A stretch of 64,000 nt of DNA from Lichenicoccus sp963693035 (GCA_963693035.2 CAXMMQ010000003.1:372001-436000); one strand, 5' to 3'; shown: positions 20,035-28,945, counted from the first letter of the stretch. Notes: generated by a model not told the origin, from the letters alone. Program-made: numbers and translations.

Positions 20035-20498
20035 GGCTTCCGGACTGCGACGACCTCGATCTCGAGCAGCATGCCGGGACCGGCCAGTCCAGCTACCTGA
20101 AACGCGGCCCGGGTCGGCAGGTTCGGCTGCGCCGGCGTGCCGAACGCCTCCTTGTAGGCCTTCATCATGCCGGCGAAATCCATCTTGCCGGTCCTGGGGT
20201 CGGGGGCGAGGAACACATGCATCGCGACGATGTCGCCGAGGCCGAGATGCAGGGCGGCGAGCTCGCTGGCGATGCGCTTGATCTCGCTGCGCGCCTGGCT
20301 CTCGGTGTCGGTCGCGTGGTCGGCCGGGTCGGGGCCGACGCCAGACAGATAGATGGTGGAGTAGCCGGGTGGCACCTCGACGGAAGACGCGATCGGGAAG
20401 TTCGCCACCGGGTGACGCACCACGTCCATGGCATGTACCGGAGTCGCAAGGGCGCAGGCCAGCAGCAGGGCGGCCCCGCCTTGAAACAGGTTTCGCAT
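20031..20498 (-). CDS. Exported RidA/YjgF-family enamine/imine deaminase
   Basis: RidA proteins hydrolyse reactive enamines and imines. The 155-residue product from ATG 20498 starts with a Sec signal (MRNLFQGGAALLLACALATP, cleavage near VHAMD), unusual for this mostly cytosolic family. The RidA domain shows YLSGVGPDP, AGMMKAYKEAFG and the active-site arginine region LPTRAAFQVAGL, ending in EIEVVAVRKP. It follows the cytochrome c gene after 7 bp, downstream of a flavin amine oxidase, whose imine product would be a logical substrate. Confidence 0.85.
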   Translation of the reverse strand: MRNLFQGGAALLLACALATPVHAMDVVRHPVANFPIASSVEVPPGYSTIYLSGVGPDPADHATDTESQARSEIKRIASELAALHLGLGDIVAMHVFLAPDPRTGKMDFAGMMKAYKEAFGTPAQPNLPTRAAFQVAGLAGPGMLLEIEVVAVRKP

Positions 20499-20505
20499 GG
20501 CGGCC

Positions 20506-20922
20506 TCAATCCTCCTTGGTTGGCGCCGGACCGCGCACCGCGGCGACGTCGGCGGGAGCGACGGCATCCTTGTAGTCGTTGCCGAAATGAGTACGGACGT
20601 AGGTGATCACCGACGCGATCTGCTGGTCCGACAGCACGCCGTTGAACCAGGGCATGCCGCCCAGCCCGTTCAGCACGACATAGACCGGGTAGCCGGAGCT
20701 CTGCAGCTTGGCGTTGTGCGCCAGGGCCGGGATACGCGCAGCGCCCACGCCGCCCTGCCCGTTCGCCATGTGGCAGCCCTGGCAGACATGCTGGTATACA
20801 AGCTGGCCGGTCGCGGCCTGGACGTTGCTGGCGCCGCCGCTGCTGGCGGCGTCCGCCTGTGCCGGAACCGTCCGGCACAGGCTCGCGCCGGCTACGGCCG
20901 CCATCAGGACGCGCCGCATCAT
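20506..20922 (-). CDS. Periplasmic class I c-type cytochrome
   Basis: The 138-residue protein has a Sec signal (MMRRVLMAAVAGASLCR ... AQAD), one haem-binding CxxCH motif (HVCQGCHMANG), and a methionine ligand in NGLGGMPWFNGVLSDQQIA. The likely role is to accept electrons in the periplasm. Its first ATG overlaps the stop of the flavin oxidase gene by 4 bp (ATGA), so it is probably the electron acceptor of that oxidase. Confidence 0.87.
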   Translation of the reverse strand: MMRRVLMAAVAGASLCRTVPAQADAASSGGASNVQAATGQLVYQHVCQGCHMANGQGGVGAARIPALAHNAKLQSSGYPVYVVLNGLGGMPWFNGVLSDQQIASVITYVRTHFGNDYKDAVAPADVAAVRGPAPTKED

Positions 20923-22520
20923 GCCGACCCCACCGCGCGCTGGTGCAGTTGAGTGATCGCCGCCAGCGACGACAGCAGCGCGCCCTCCTGCCAGCAGCCG
21001 ACATAGGAGGCGTGCTCGCCGGCGAGCACCAGCCGACGGTCCATCTCGGTCAGGTCCTTGTAGTGCCGGCGCCGGCTCTCCTCGCTCCACATCGCGCAGC
21101 AACCCAGCGTCCAGGGCATCCTGCTCCACGCCACGCCGACGCCGGTGCGGAACTCCTTCGGATACTGAGGGTGCAGCACGGTGCCCTGGGCAAGCGCCGC
21201 TTGCACCCGCTCCTGGGGCGTCTTGCCGGCGAAATCGTAGGCGGCGGCGCCGAACATGTAGGCGCCGAGCACGACAGCGGGACCATTGGAGAAATAGCCG
21301 TGGCTCGGATAGGAGATCTGGCTCATCGGCTGGTCGGTGAAGCTGATGCCGCCATAGATCTGCTCGTCCTCCTCCCAGAAGCGCCGGTTGAACTCCAGCC
21401 CGACCTTGACCGAGCTTTCGTACGGCACCGCCTGGATCGCCTGGCGCAGCGGCGTGCGCGCCTGCACGTCGATCTGGCTCAGCACGGCGAGCGGAATGGT
21501 GCAGACGCAGTAGTCGGCGTGCGCATGTCCGACCGCGCCGCCATGGTTGTTGTCGTCGTAGGTGACGTCAACGCCGTGCTCGTCCTGCTCGATGCGGGTC
21601 ACCTTGATGTTGTGGGTGACCAGCCCCTCGACCTGGCGCGCGAATGCCTTGCCGATCATGTCCATGCCGCCGACCGGCTGGAACATCGTGGTCTGCATCT
21701 CGTAGTTCATGTTGAAGGCGAGCCACTGCCACAGGCCGGACTTCAGCACCTCGGCACGCGGCAGCGGCTGCGACGGCACCGGCGCCCCGTCCGGGCCGCC
21801 CCCCTGCGCCTTCGACCAGCCGCGCCGCAGCGAGACCTTGCCGCTCGACTTGTAGGCGTAGTCGCTGTCCAGCAGCCCCCAGCCCTGCATGGCCTCGAGC
21901 AGGTCGTGCCGCTCGTCGGCGCCGACCACGTCGTCGAGATGGTGCTGGTTCACCGCCTTGGCCAGCAGCTCGGCGGTCTGGCCGTTGAAGTCGGTCATGA
22001 TGTCGCGATAGCGCTGCGGCGTGCCGCCGAAGGCCTGGGTGCTGTGCAGCAGGCTGTTGTGGTTGACCTCGATGAACGGCTCCAGCGCCACCCCGAAGGC
22101 GCGGCAGTAGTGCAGCAGCGCCTGGTGGTGGTACGGGATGCGCCACGGCCCTGGATTGATGTAGTTGCCGGGCGAGAAGCCGACCTTCTGGGTGGCGCCA
22201 CCGAGCTCGGTGAGGGTGTCGCCGCCACGCAGCGAGAAATTGCGGCCGCCGGAGCGGTTCTGGTACTCCAGGATGCGCACGCTGTAGCCGGCCCGGCGCA
22301 ACTCGTAGGCGGCCAGCATGCCGGAGAGGCCGGCGCCCAGCACCAGGACGGTGGTGCCGGACCTGGCGCCGGTCAGGGTCGGAGGGCTGCGGAAGTCGGT
22401 GCCGGCGGCATGTCCCATGCGGGTCATCGCCTGGTACATGGCGGCGCTGCCGGCGGTAATCCCGATCCGGGTCAGCAATTGTCGCCGCGTCGGCGGGATC
22501 TTTATCGGCGTGGTGCTCAA
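20919..22520 (-). CDS. Tat-exported flavin-containing amine/amino acid oxidase
   Basis: FAD-dependent amine oxidase of the monoamine/L-amino acid oxidase superfamily, 533 residues. A twin-arginine leader (TRRQLLTRIGITAGSAAM) precedes the Rossmann motif VLVLGAGLSGMLAAYELRRA. The C-terminal FAD motif is LAGEHASYVGCWQEGALLSS. Such enzymes oxidise an amine to an imine and pass electrons to oxygen or an acceptor. The coupled cytochrome c suggests a dehydrogenase mode, and the exported RidA suggests imine clearance. The substrate is unknown. Confidence 0.88.
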   Translation of the reverse strand: MSTTPIKIPPTRRQLLTRIGITAGSAAMYQAMTRMGHAAGTDFRSPPTLTGARSGTTVLVLGAGLSGMLAAYELRRAGYSVRILEYQNRSGGRNFSLRGGDTLTELGGATQKVGFSPGNYINPGPWRIPYHHQALLHYCRAFGVALEPFIEVNHNSLLHSTQAFGGTPQRYRDIMTDFNGQTAELLAKAVNQHHLDDVVGADERHDLLEAMQGWGLLDSDYAYKSSGKVSLRRGWSKAQGGGPDGAPVPSQPLPRAEVLKSGLWQWLAFNMNYEMQTTMFQPVGGMDMIGKAFARQVEGLVTHNIKVTRIEQDEHGVDVTYDDNNHGGAVGHAHADYCVCTIPLAVLSQIDVQARTPLRQAIQAVPYESSVKVGLEFNRRFWEEDEQIYGGISFTDQPMSQISYPSHGYFSNGPAVVLGAYMFGAAAYDFAGKTPQERVQAALAQGTVLHPQYPKEFRTGVGVAWSRMPWTLGCCAMWSEESRRRHYKDLTEMDRRLVLAGEHASYVGCWQEGALLSSLAAITQLHQRAVGSA

Positions 22521-22841
22521 GCAAACTGCTCCGGATCAGTGCAATATCCCGTCAAGAAACAGGCAACATGTCAATCAAGAAGGCATAATGTGCGCCTTGT
22601 TGGAGATGTTCGCCCAATCTTGTCGTGATCTATGCCTGACACGTCCGCTGTTCGGCATCAAGGACTGATTGGTAAGCATGAAATCGTCCGGAGAGCGGTC
22701 CCTGCTGCACGAATAGGCAGCACGACATCATCCTCCGGCTGTTGCCAGGCTGTTGCAATTACGTGTTCGCGAGATCGTTCCGAACGACTAAGGTTGCGCC
22801 GACGCGTCGCGCGGAGTGACGCCACGACCGATCGAGGACTG
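22521..22841. promoter_or_regulatory. 321-bp divergent intergenic region
   Basis: The gap separates the amine oxidase and Rieske oxygenase genes, which diverge, so it must hold both promoters. It is noticeably richer in A and T than its surroundings. An inverted repeat TGCTGC (22703-22708) / GCAGCA (22717-22722) lies inside a wider CCGGAG (22688-22693) / CTCCGG (22733-22738) pair and could be an operator or hairpin. I cannot assign promoter hexamers with confidence. Confidence 0.4.
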
Positions 22842-24026
22842 ATGGATCACGCCTTTCCGATCACCGATGAGCCGCCCCCGAGCCTCGCCCCCGCCGTTGC
22901 GAGGCCCGAGCCGGCGGCCGCGGCGCACCGGGCTGCAGAGAGCCGTGGTCCCGACCTGCGACGCGTTCGCTGCCATCCCGACCACTGGTATCCGGTCGCC
23001 TGGTCACGCGAACTCAAGCCCGGCGGCGTGCTTGGGGTGCGCTACGCAGGCGAGCCGATCGTGCTGGTGCGACCGAAGGACGGCCCGGTCTACGCGCTAG
23101 AGGATCGCTGCGCGCACCGCCAGGTGCCGCTGAGCAAGGGCAGCGTGGACGGGCAGGCGGTGCGCTGCTGCTACCACGGCTGGGCCTATGGCCGTTCCGG
23201 CGCCTGCGTGGACGTGCCCTATATCGGCAAGGACAAGCTGCCGAATGGCGTGCGCTCCTATCCGTGCCAGGAGGTCGGCGGCCTGATCCTGGTGTTCCCC
23301 GGCGATGTCTCGCTGGCTGCCACCGCGCCGGTGCCGTCCTTCGGGGCGTCCGCCGATCCCGCCTACAAGACCCGCCGCTTCGGCCGCGTCGTCGGCTGCC
23401 ACTACAGCTTCATGCACGAGAACCTGATGGACATGAACCATCAGTTCATGCACGCCAAGCAGATGGGCCAGATGCGGCCGCGCTTCCTCGGCCAGGATCG
23501 TGGCGAGGACTGGATCGAGGCGCGCTACAGCTTCGCGCGCACCGGCGGCAAGCAGCCGCTCGGCGAGGCGCTGATCTTCGGCGAGCGGCGCGGCACCGAG
23601 AAGAAGCATGCCGACCGCGACGTCATGACGATCCGGACCGAGTATCCGTACCAGACGCTGCGCATACGCACCCGTGACGAGGCGCCGGTGATGGATCTCT
23701 GGATCGCCTACACCCCGCAGGACGAGGAGCAGCGCAGCAACCGCACCTTCGGCCTGCTCTCGGTGCGCAAGCCGAAGATCCCGGGCCTCCTGCAGGCGGC
23801 CTGGCCGCTGCTGGTGCTGTTCACCGAGCGGATCTTCCGCGAGGACCGCGACATCGTCGAGATGGAGCAGGCGGCGCACGACGCCCAGGGCGAGGACCGC
23901 AACCAGGAGGTGTTCCCGGTGATACGCAACCTGCGCTCCCTGCTGGCCGCCCGTGGGGTCGCATCCGCCAGCGCCGTGAGCGGCGAGGCAGCGACGTGCC
24001 GGCAGATGGTCAACGGGGCCGCGTGA
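22842..24026 (+). CDS. Rieske non-haem iron oxygenase, alpha-subunit type
   Basis: Ring-hydroxylating or O-demethylating oxygenase, 394 residues from ATG 22842. The Rieske [2Fe-2S] ligands are in CAHRQVPLSKG and RCCYHGWAYG. The mononuclear iron site is in ENLMDMNHQFMHAKQ (D-x2-H-x3-H). The overall length and single-component look resemble the VanA/phenylpropionate oxygenase group. No ferredoxin or reductase gene is adjacent, so electron partners must lie elsewhere. The substrate is unknown. Confidence 0.87.
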   Translation: MDHAFPITDEPPPSLAPAVARPEPAAAAHRAAESRGPDLRRVRCHPDHWYPVAWSRELKPGGVLGVRYAGEPIVLVRPKDGPVYALEDRCAHRQVPLSKGSVDGQAVRCCYHGWAYGRSGACVDVPYIGKDKLPNGVRSYPCQEVGGLILVFPGDVSLAATAPVPSFGASADPAYKTRRFGRVVGCHYSFMHENLMDMNHQFMHAKQMGQMRPRFLGQDRGEDWIEARYSFARTGGKQPLGEALIFGERRGTEKKHADRDVMTIRTEYPYQTLRIRTRDEAPVMDLWIAYTPQDEEQRSNRTFGLLSVRKPKIPGLLQAAWPLLVLFTERIFREDRDIVEMEQAAHDAQGEDRNQEVFPVIRNLRSLLAARGVASASAVSGEAATCRQMVNGAA

Positions 24027-25123
24027 TCGAGACCGGCGTCGACGAGGCCGCTGCCCGCGCGCCGGCAAGCCCGGCCGAAGCCGGACCGCCGGCGCCGGTC
24101 GGCACCGCGCGCTTTGCGCTGCGTCCGCCGCGGCCGGGCGACGCCGAGACGATCCACCGCCTGGTGAATGACTGGGGTGTGGTGCGCATGCTGCCGCGCC
24201 TGCCGTTCCCGTACCCGCGCCGGCTCACCGACGACTGGATCGCCTCCACCGCCGAGCAGGCGCTGTCGGGGAGCGCCTACCACTACGTGATCACCCGCGC
24301 CGGCGAGACGGGCTCGGATGCGGGCGCCGGCGAACTGGTCGGCTGCATCGGCCTGCGCATTAATGGCGAGGCGCGCACCGGCGATCTCGGCTACTGGATC
24401 GGCCGACGGCACTGGAATGCCGGGGTGGCCCGCGAGGCGGCCGGCCGCATCGCCCGCTGGGCCCTGGCCAATCTCGAGATCGACCGGCTGGTGGCGCAGG
24501 TCGCGACCGACAACCCGGCCTCGGCTGCGGTGCTGCGCCGGATCGGGTTTCGCGAGACCGGCCACGGCCAGCAGGAGTTCCTGGCCCGCGGCGGCAGCCA
24601 TCCGGTGCATCTGTTCGAGGCGACGCACGCCGATCTCGCCGCCGACCCGGACCTGCTGGCAAGGCCGCGTCCGGTGCGCATGGCGGCCCCGTCGGAGGCT
24701 TCCGAGCCCCGCCTGATGCTGGTCGCGGCCTGCGCGCTGATCGACGCCGACGGCCGCATCCTGCTGGCCCGCCGTCCCGAAGGCCGCTCCATGGCCGGGC
24801 TGTGGGAGTTCCCCGGCGGCAAGATCGAGCCTGGCGAGACCCCGGAGCAAGCGCTGATCCGCGAGCTGCACGAGGAGCTCGGCATCGACGTGTCCAGCAC
24901 CTGCCTCGCGCCGTTCACCTTTGCGTCGCACACGATCGCGGCCACCGCCAACACCGCTTCGGTCCATCTGCTGATGCCGCTGTACCTGTGCCGGCGCTGG
25001 ACCGGCATCCCCAGCGCGCGCGAGGGCCAGAGCCTGTCCTGGGTCAGGCCGGAGAAGCTCGGCGAGTATGCCATGCCGGAGGCCGACCGGCCGCTGGTGC
25101 CGATGCTGCGGGATTTCCTGTAG
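23996..25123 (+). CDS. GNAT acetyltransferase fused to MutT-type Nudix hydrolase
   Basis: The 375-residue protein joins two enzymes. Residues 35-215 form a GNAT N-acetyltransferase (RimJ/RimL type: FALRPPRPGDAETIHRLVND, LGYWIGRRHWNAGVAREAA). Residues 238-375 form a MutT-like Nudix domain with the box GGKIEPGETPEQALIRELHE followed by ELGI. MutT-type domains remove oxidised dGTP; the acetyltransferase target is unknown. The GTG at 23996 has GAGG 8 nt upstream; GTG at 24023, overlapping the previous stop, is an alternative. It overlaps the Rieske gene. Confidence 0.85.
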   Translation: MPADGQRGRVIETGVDEAAARAPASPAEAGPPAPVGTARFALRPPRPGDAETIHRLVNDWGVVRMLPRLPFPYPRRLTDDWIASTAEQALSGSAYHYVITRAGETGSDAGAGELVGCIGLRINGEARTGDLGYWIGRRHWNAGVAREAAGRIARWALANLEIDRLVAQVATDNPASAAVLRRIGFRETGHGQQEFLARGGSHPVHLFEATHADLAADPDLLARPRPVRMAAPSEASEPRLMLVAACALIDADGRILLARRPEGRSMAGLWEFPGGKIEPGETPEQALIRELHEELGIDVSSTCLAPFTFASHTIAATANTASVHLLMPLYLCRRWTGIPSAREGQSLSWVRPEKLGEYAMPEADRPLVPMLRDFL

Positions 25124-25133
25124 GGGCCAAGCC

Positions 25134-25937
25134 TCAGGCGGGAGGCGTGTCCAGTCCGAGCGCCATCTGCGGAACCGCTGGCTCGACCCGCACCGCGACC
25201 GGCGCCTCGCCACGGCGCGACAGCTCGGTGCGGGCGGAGAATGCCATGTCGGCATTGCCGTCGCCTCCGGCGATCCGCGCCAGCACCTCCGTGTCCAGGT
25301 CGCGCCAACTCCGGTAGCGATAGGGGCCATACGGTACCCGCACCAGCAGCGCCGGCTCGGCCGACCATGCGAGCAGTTGCTCGACGGGCGCCACCGCCAG
25401 CATGTCGCGCAGATGATGCGCGGTGACGTAGGCATCGGGTCCCGCCCGGTGCGCCGGCAGCCCGAGATCCCGATCGAGCCCCTTAGGCCGGCGCCAGTAG
25501 CGCAGGCCCTGGTTGGAATGGCCGGGCGCATCGGGCCAGATCCTGAGCGCACACTTATAGGTGCAGATCCAGTGCGCATTGCCGCACACCGCTGGGATGC
25601 ACCAGCGTTGCTCGAAGGCGGAGCGGTGCGCCACGAGGGCAAGCGGCCTTTCAACACCTTGCAGCACGCCCGGCGCCACCTCGAGCCAGGACGGCGCATC
25701 GGCGACATCCTCGTCGATCAGATGGTGGATCGCCGAGGTCCCCGGCGAGATCGGGTTGCCCGGTCGCACCAGCCGCGCCTGTGGGCCGCCGCGCAGCCGC
25801 CATGTACCGTCGGTCTCGACCAGGTCCTGCCAGCCGATCTCGACCACACCGCCGTCAGAGAAGCTGTTGCCGGTGGTCTCCAGGTCGATGACCCGGAGCA
25901 AGCGCCCGGCATGGCGCGGGGTAGGAGTTGCCGTCAT
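25134..25937 (-). CDS. DnaQ-like 3'-5' exonuclease family protein
   Basis: The 267-residue protein from ATG 25937 has the DEDDh exonuclease motif I RVIDLETTGNSFSDGGVVEI, an inner motif region around ALVAHRSAFEQRW, and a later HRAGPDAYVTAHHL that fits the H-x4-D motif III. The C-terminal half (VEQLLAWSAEPALL, YRSWRDLDTEVLARI) is not part of the nuclease core. It could act in DNA repair or RNA turnover. It runs convergent with the GNAT-Nudix gene and divergent from the CinA-like gene. Confidence 0.8.
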   Translation of the reverse strand: MTATPTPRHAGRLLRVIDLETTGNSFSDGGVVEIGWQDLVETDGTWRLRGGPQARLVRPGNPISPGTSAIHHLIDEDVADAPSWLEVAPGVLQGVERPLALVAHRSAFEQRWCIPAVCGNAHWICTYKCALRIWPDAPGHSNQGLRYWRRPKGLDRDLGLPAHRAGPDAYVTAHHLRDMLAVAPVEQLLAWSAEPALLVRVPYGPYRYRSWRDLDTEVLARIAGGDGNADMAFSARTELSRRGEAPVAVRVEPAVPQMALGLDTPPA

Positions 25938-25992
25938 GCCGCCCATGTAGGCATGGAGCGCCGGCACCTCCAACAACGATCGAGCGAACCGC

Positions 25993-26745
25993 ATGAACCC
26001 CACCGCCTGCATCCTGGTGATCGGCAACGAGATCCTGTCCGGCCGCACCCAGGACGCCAACATCCAGTTCCTGGCGCGTCGCCTGGGGCAGCTCGGCATC
26101 AGCCTGCGCGAGGTCCGGGTGATCCCGGACGTGCGCGAGACCATCGTGGGGTCCATCGTCGAGCTGCGCGCGCGCTACGACCATCTGCTGACCACCGGCG
26201 GCATCGGCCCGACCCACGACGACATCACCAGCCCTTGCGTGGCCGAGGCATTCGGCGTGCCGTGGGAGATCCATCCGGAGAGCTTCGCCAAACTGGAGGC
26301 GCATATGGCGCCGGGGACGTTCAACGCCGCCCGCCAGCGCATGGCGACGCTGCCGCGTGGCGCCACGCCGATCGAGAACACGGTCTCGGTGGCGCCCGGC
26401 TTCTCCATCGGCAACGTGCATGTCATGGCCGGGGTGCCGCGCATCATGCGGGCGATGTTCGACGCCCTGGCGCCATCGCTCGCGGGTGGCCGGCCGACCC
26501 TCTCGCTGGCTTGGCATGCGGACGGACTGCTGGAAGGTGCGATCGCCGAAGGGCTGGAAGCGATCCAGCACCGCATACCGGCGGTCGATATCGGCAGCTA
26601 CCCATACGAGCGACCCAACCGGCGCGGCGTCAGCCTGGTCAGCAAGGGCATCGACCCGGATGCGGTGGCCGAGGCTGCTGCCGACGTCCGCGCACTGATC
26701 GAACGGCTCGGCTTCTCGCCGGTGGAAGGCGAACCGTCGGCTTAG
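25993..26745 (+). CDS. Molybdopterin-binding/CinA N-terminal domain protein
   Basis: The 250-residue protein matches the MoaB/Mog-like fold of the CinA N-terminal domain: ACILVIGNEILSGRTQDANI, LLTTGGIGPTHDDITSPCVA and VHVMAGVPRIMRAMFDAL. It lacks the C-terminal nicotinamide-nucleotide amidase domain of full CinA. Stand-alone forms are common in alphaproteobacteria and are annotated as competence/damage-inducible or molybdopterin-binding proteins. The actual substrate is uncertain. Confidence 0.87.
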   Translation: MNPTACILVIGNEILSGRTQDANIQFLARRLGQLGISLREVRVIPDVRETIVGSIVELRARYDHLLTTGGIGPTHDDITSPCVAEAFGVPWEIHPESFAKLEAHMAPGTFNAARQRMATLPRGATPIENTVSVAPGFSIGNVHVMAGVPRIMRAMFDALAPSLAGGRPTLSLAWHADGLLEGAIAEGLEAIQHRIPAVDIGSYPYERPNRRGVSLVSKGIDPDAVAEAAADVRALIERLGFSPVEGEPSA

Positions 26746-26788
26746 AGCATCATCCGAGCGACCTTCTCCTCGTTCGGATAAAGATGCG
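26746..26788. repeat. Imperfect palindrome after the CinA-like gene
   Basis: GAGCATCATCCGAGCG and CGTTCGGATAAAGATGC form an imperfect inverted repeat starting directly after the stop codon. The ATCCGA...TCGGAT core resembles the second palindrome at 19885-19941. The following 90 bases are comparatively AT-rich and contain no gene that I recognise. It may act as a 3'-end structure. Confidence 0.45.
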
Positions 26789-26878
26789 CGCCATAACTAA
26801 AACTAGAGACTTTCGCCGATCCACTTCGATCGGAAAAAGCGCTAGAAGCGGCCCGCAATCCCGTTATGAGTTGTTTCA

Positions 26879-26988
26879 GAATGCCTGATGCTGGGTGAGA
26901 GCGGCCGCTTCAGGCCGCGTCCGGCGCGTCTTTCCGAGCACCGAAGCGCAGGAAAGACGGGTCGGATCGCCAGCAGCAGGCGTTTTCA
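26879..26988 (+). repeat. Structured intergenic repeat, copy 3 (shortened)
   Basis: Outer arms AATGCCTGATGCTGG and CCAGCAGCAGGCGTT enclose a side hairpin GCGGCC-GCTTCA-GGCCGC and a helix GTCTTTCC/GGAAAGAC flanking GAGCACCGAAGCG. The terminal CGGCC/GGCCG hairpin found in the other copies is missing. The element lies between converging genes, and its right edge contains the accA stop codon (TGAAAACGCC on the minus strand). Confidence 0.75.
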
Positions 26989-27939
26989 GACAGCCTCGCG
27001 GCCCATCGCGAGGTATTTTTCCCTGCGCTGGGACAGCAGGGCGGCAGGGTCCAGCGCCAGCAGGCCGGGCAGCGCGGCTGCGATCGCGCGGCCGACCGCC
27101 TGGATGGTGAAGTCCGGATCGCGATGCGCGCCGCCGACCGGTTCTGCGATGATCTCGTCGATCAGCCGGAAATTCCTGAGGTCGGTCGCGGTCAGCCGCA
27201 GCGCCTCGGCGGCGGCGGCGGCCTGGGTGGTATCCCGCCACAGGATCGACGAGCAGGCCTCGGGCGAGATCACCGAATAAATCGCATGCTCCAGCATGAA
27301 CACCCGGTCGCCGGCGCCGAGCGCCACCGCGCCGCCGGAGCCGCCCTCGCCGATCACCGTCACCACGATCGGCACCGGCGCGTTCAGGAACGCCTCGATC
27401 GAGCGCGCGATCGCCTCGGCCTGGCCGCGCGCCTCCGCCTCGATGCCGGGGAAGGCGCCGGCGGTGTCGACGAACGACAGGATCGGCAGGCCGAAGCGGC
27501 CGGCCAGCTCCACAAGCCGGCGCACCTTGCGGTAGCCCTCCGGGCGGGCCATGCCGAAGTTATGCGCGAGCCTGGTATCCAGGTCGTCGCCGCGCTCGGT
27601 GCCGACCACCACCACCGGACGGTTCTCGAACCGGCCGAGACCGCCGACCACGGCGTTGTCCTCGGCAAAGCTGCGGTCGCCTGCGAGCGGCGTGTAGTCG
27701 GTGATCAGGGCGCCGATATAGTCCAGCGTGTGCGGCCGCTGCGCATGCCGTGCGACCTGCACCTTCTGCCACGGGGTCAGCTTCGAGTAGGTGGCGCGAA
27801 GCTGCCGTTCGGCCTTCTCGGTCAGCCGGCCCACCTCGTCGGCAATGTTGATGCCGTCGGTTTCCGACATCCTGCGAAGCTCGTCGATCTTGTCCTCGAG
27901 CTCGGCGACCGGTTTTTCAAAATCAAGGAACTGGCGCAT
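26986..27939 (-). CDS. accA: Acetyl-CoA carboxylase carboxyltransferase subunit alpha
   Basis: Alpha subunit of the carboxyltransferase that makes malonyl-CoA with AccBCD, the first step of fatty acid synthesis. The 317-residue protein from ATG 27939 starts MRQFLDFEKPVAELEDKI as usual. It contains the carboxyltransferase core GEGGSGGAVALGAGDRV and LEHAIYSVISPEACSSILW. The last residue and stop codon fall at the edge of the structured repeat. The gene lies downstream of xerD on the same strand. Confidence 0.96.
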   Translation of the reverse strand: MRQFLDFEKPVAELEDKIDELRRMSETDGINIADEVGRLTEKAERQLRATYSKLTPWQKVQVARHAQRPHTLDYIGALITDYTPLAGDRSFAEDNAVVGGLGRFENRPVVVVGTERGDDLDTRLAHNFGMARPEGYRKVRRLVELAGRFGLPILSFVDTAGAFPGIEAEARGQAEAIARSIEAFLNAPVPIVVTVIGEGGSGGAVALGAGDRVFMLEHAIYSVISPEACSSILWRDTTQAAAAAEALRLTATDLRNFRLIDEIIAEPVGGAHRDPDFTIQAVGRAIAAALPGLLALDPAALLSQRREKYLAMGREAV

Positions 27940-27996
27940 GCGGGTGCCTCCTAGCACAGTTCCCGGACCTGCCAATCCCCCACCCGGGAGCCGCCG

Positions 27997-28923
27997 TCAC
28001 GAGCTGCTTTGCTGGTCCGACAGCGGGTGGTGCGCGGCCACGAGCTTCGCCAGCCGCTCGGCCAGGACGTGGGTGTAAATCTGCGTGGTGGCGATGTCGG
28101 CGTGCCCCAGCAGCATCTGCAACGCGCGCAGGTCTGCGCCGCGGGCCAGCATGTGGCTGGCGAACGAGTGCCGCAGCACATGTGGCGACAGCGCCTCGGC
28201 GGCGATGCCGGCGCAGCGCCCGGCCTCGGCCAGGATCAGGTCGAAGCCCTGGCGGCTGAGGGCGCGACGCGGATCGCGCCCGGCGAACAGCCAGGGCGAG
28301 TCGGTGCGGCCGGCGCCCGGGTCCGCCGGACCACGTGCCTGCAGCAGGTCGTCGGCGGCCACGCGCGCCGCGTCAGATAGCGGCACCACGCGCTCGCGGC
28401 CGCCCTTGCCGCGCACCAGCAGCATCGGCGCCGGCATCCGCAGCGCATGGCGGCGCAGCGCCAGCAGCTCGGAGATGCGCATGCCGGTCGCATACAGGAT
28501 CTCGATGGCGGCGAGCGCCACCGGCTGGCGCTGCGGCATCAGCGGGCCGCCGGGAGCGCACGCCGCGAGCAGCCGGTCGACCTCGTCCTCGGACAGCAGC
28601 CGCGGCAGCGCCGGCGCCAGTCGCGGTGCATCGAGATGCAGGCACGGATCATCCCGGCGGACACCCTCGCGCAGCAGGTGCAGGTAGAACTGCCGCAGGC
28701 ACGACAGCCGCCGGCTCGCGGTTCGGGCCGACAAACCACGACGGCCCAGCGAGGCGATATAGTCCCGCACCGCAGCGGCGCTCGCGGACGCAGGACGCTC
28801 GCCGCCCGCCCGCGCGTGCGCCTCGAAATCCTCGAGGTCGCGGCCATACGCCTTCAGCGTGTTCGGCGCTGCCCCCCGCTCGGCCGCCAGCATCTCGAGA
28901 AAGCCCTCCAGATGGCGGTCCAA
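27997..28923 (-). CDS. xerD: XerC/XerD-type tyrosine recombinase
   Basis: Site-specific recombinase that resolves chromosome dimers at dif. The 308-residue protein has an N-terminal SAM-like domain (LEMLAAERGAAPNTLKAYGR) and a catalytic domain with all key residues: Arg in YATGMRISELLALRR, HVLRHSFASHML (H-x2-R-H) and the nucleophile Tyr in IATTQIYTHVLAERL. The position next to accA and aroK is usual for xerD in alphaproteobacteria, so it is a housekeeping Xer protein, not a phage integrase. XerC cannot be fully excluded. Confidence 0.88.
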   Translation of the reverse strand: MDRHLEGFLEMLAAERGAAPNTLKAYGRDLEDFEAHARAGGERPASASAAAVRDYIASLGRRGLSARTASRRLSCLRQFYLHLLREGVRRDDPCLHLDAPRLAPALPRLLSEDEVDRLLAACAPGGPLMPQRQPVALAAIEILYATGMRISELLALRRHALRMPAPMLLVRGKGGRERVVPLSDAARVAADDLLQARGPADPGAGRTDSPWLFAGRDPRRALSRQGFDLILAEAGRCAGIAAEALSPHVLRHSFASHMLARGADLRALQMLLGHADIATTQIYTHVLAERLAKLVAAHHPLSDQQSSS

Positions 28924-28945
28924 GATCAGCGCCTGACCGATTCCG

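Noticed and set aside
27997..28923. Tyrosine recombinase as the integrase of a mobile element
   Set aside because: Its length, motifs and position beside accA and aroKB fit housekeeping Xer; no attachment sites, tRNA or phage genes flank it.
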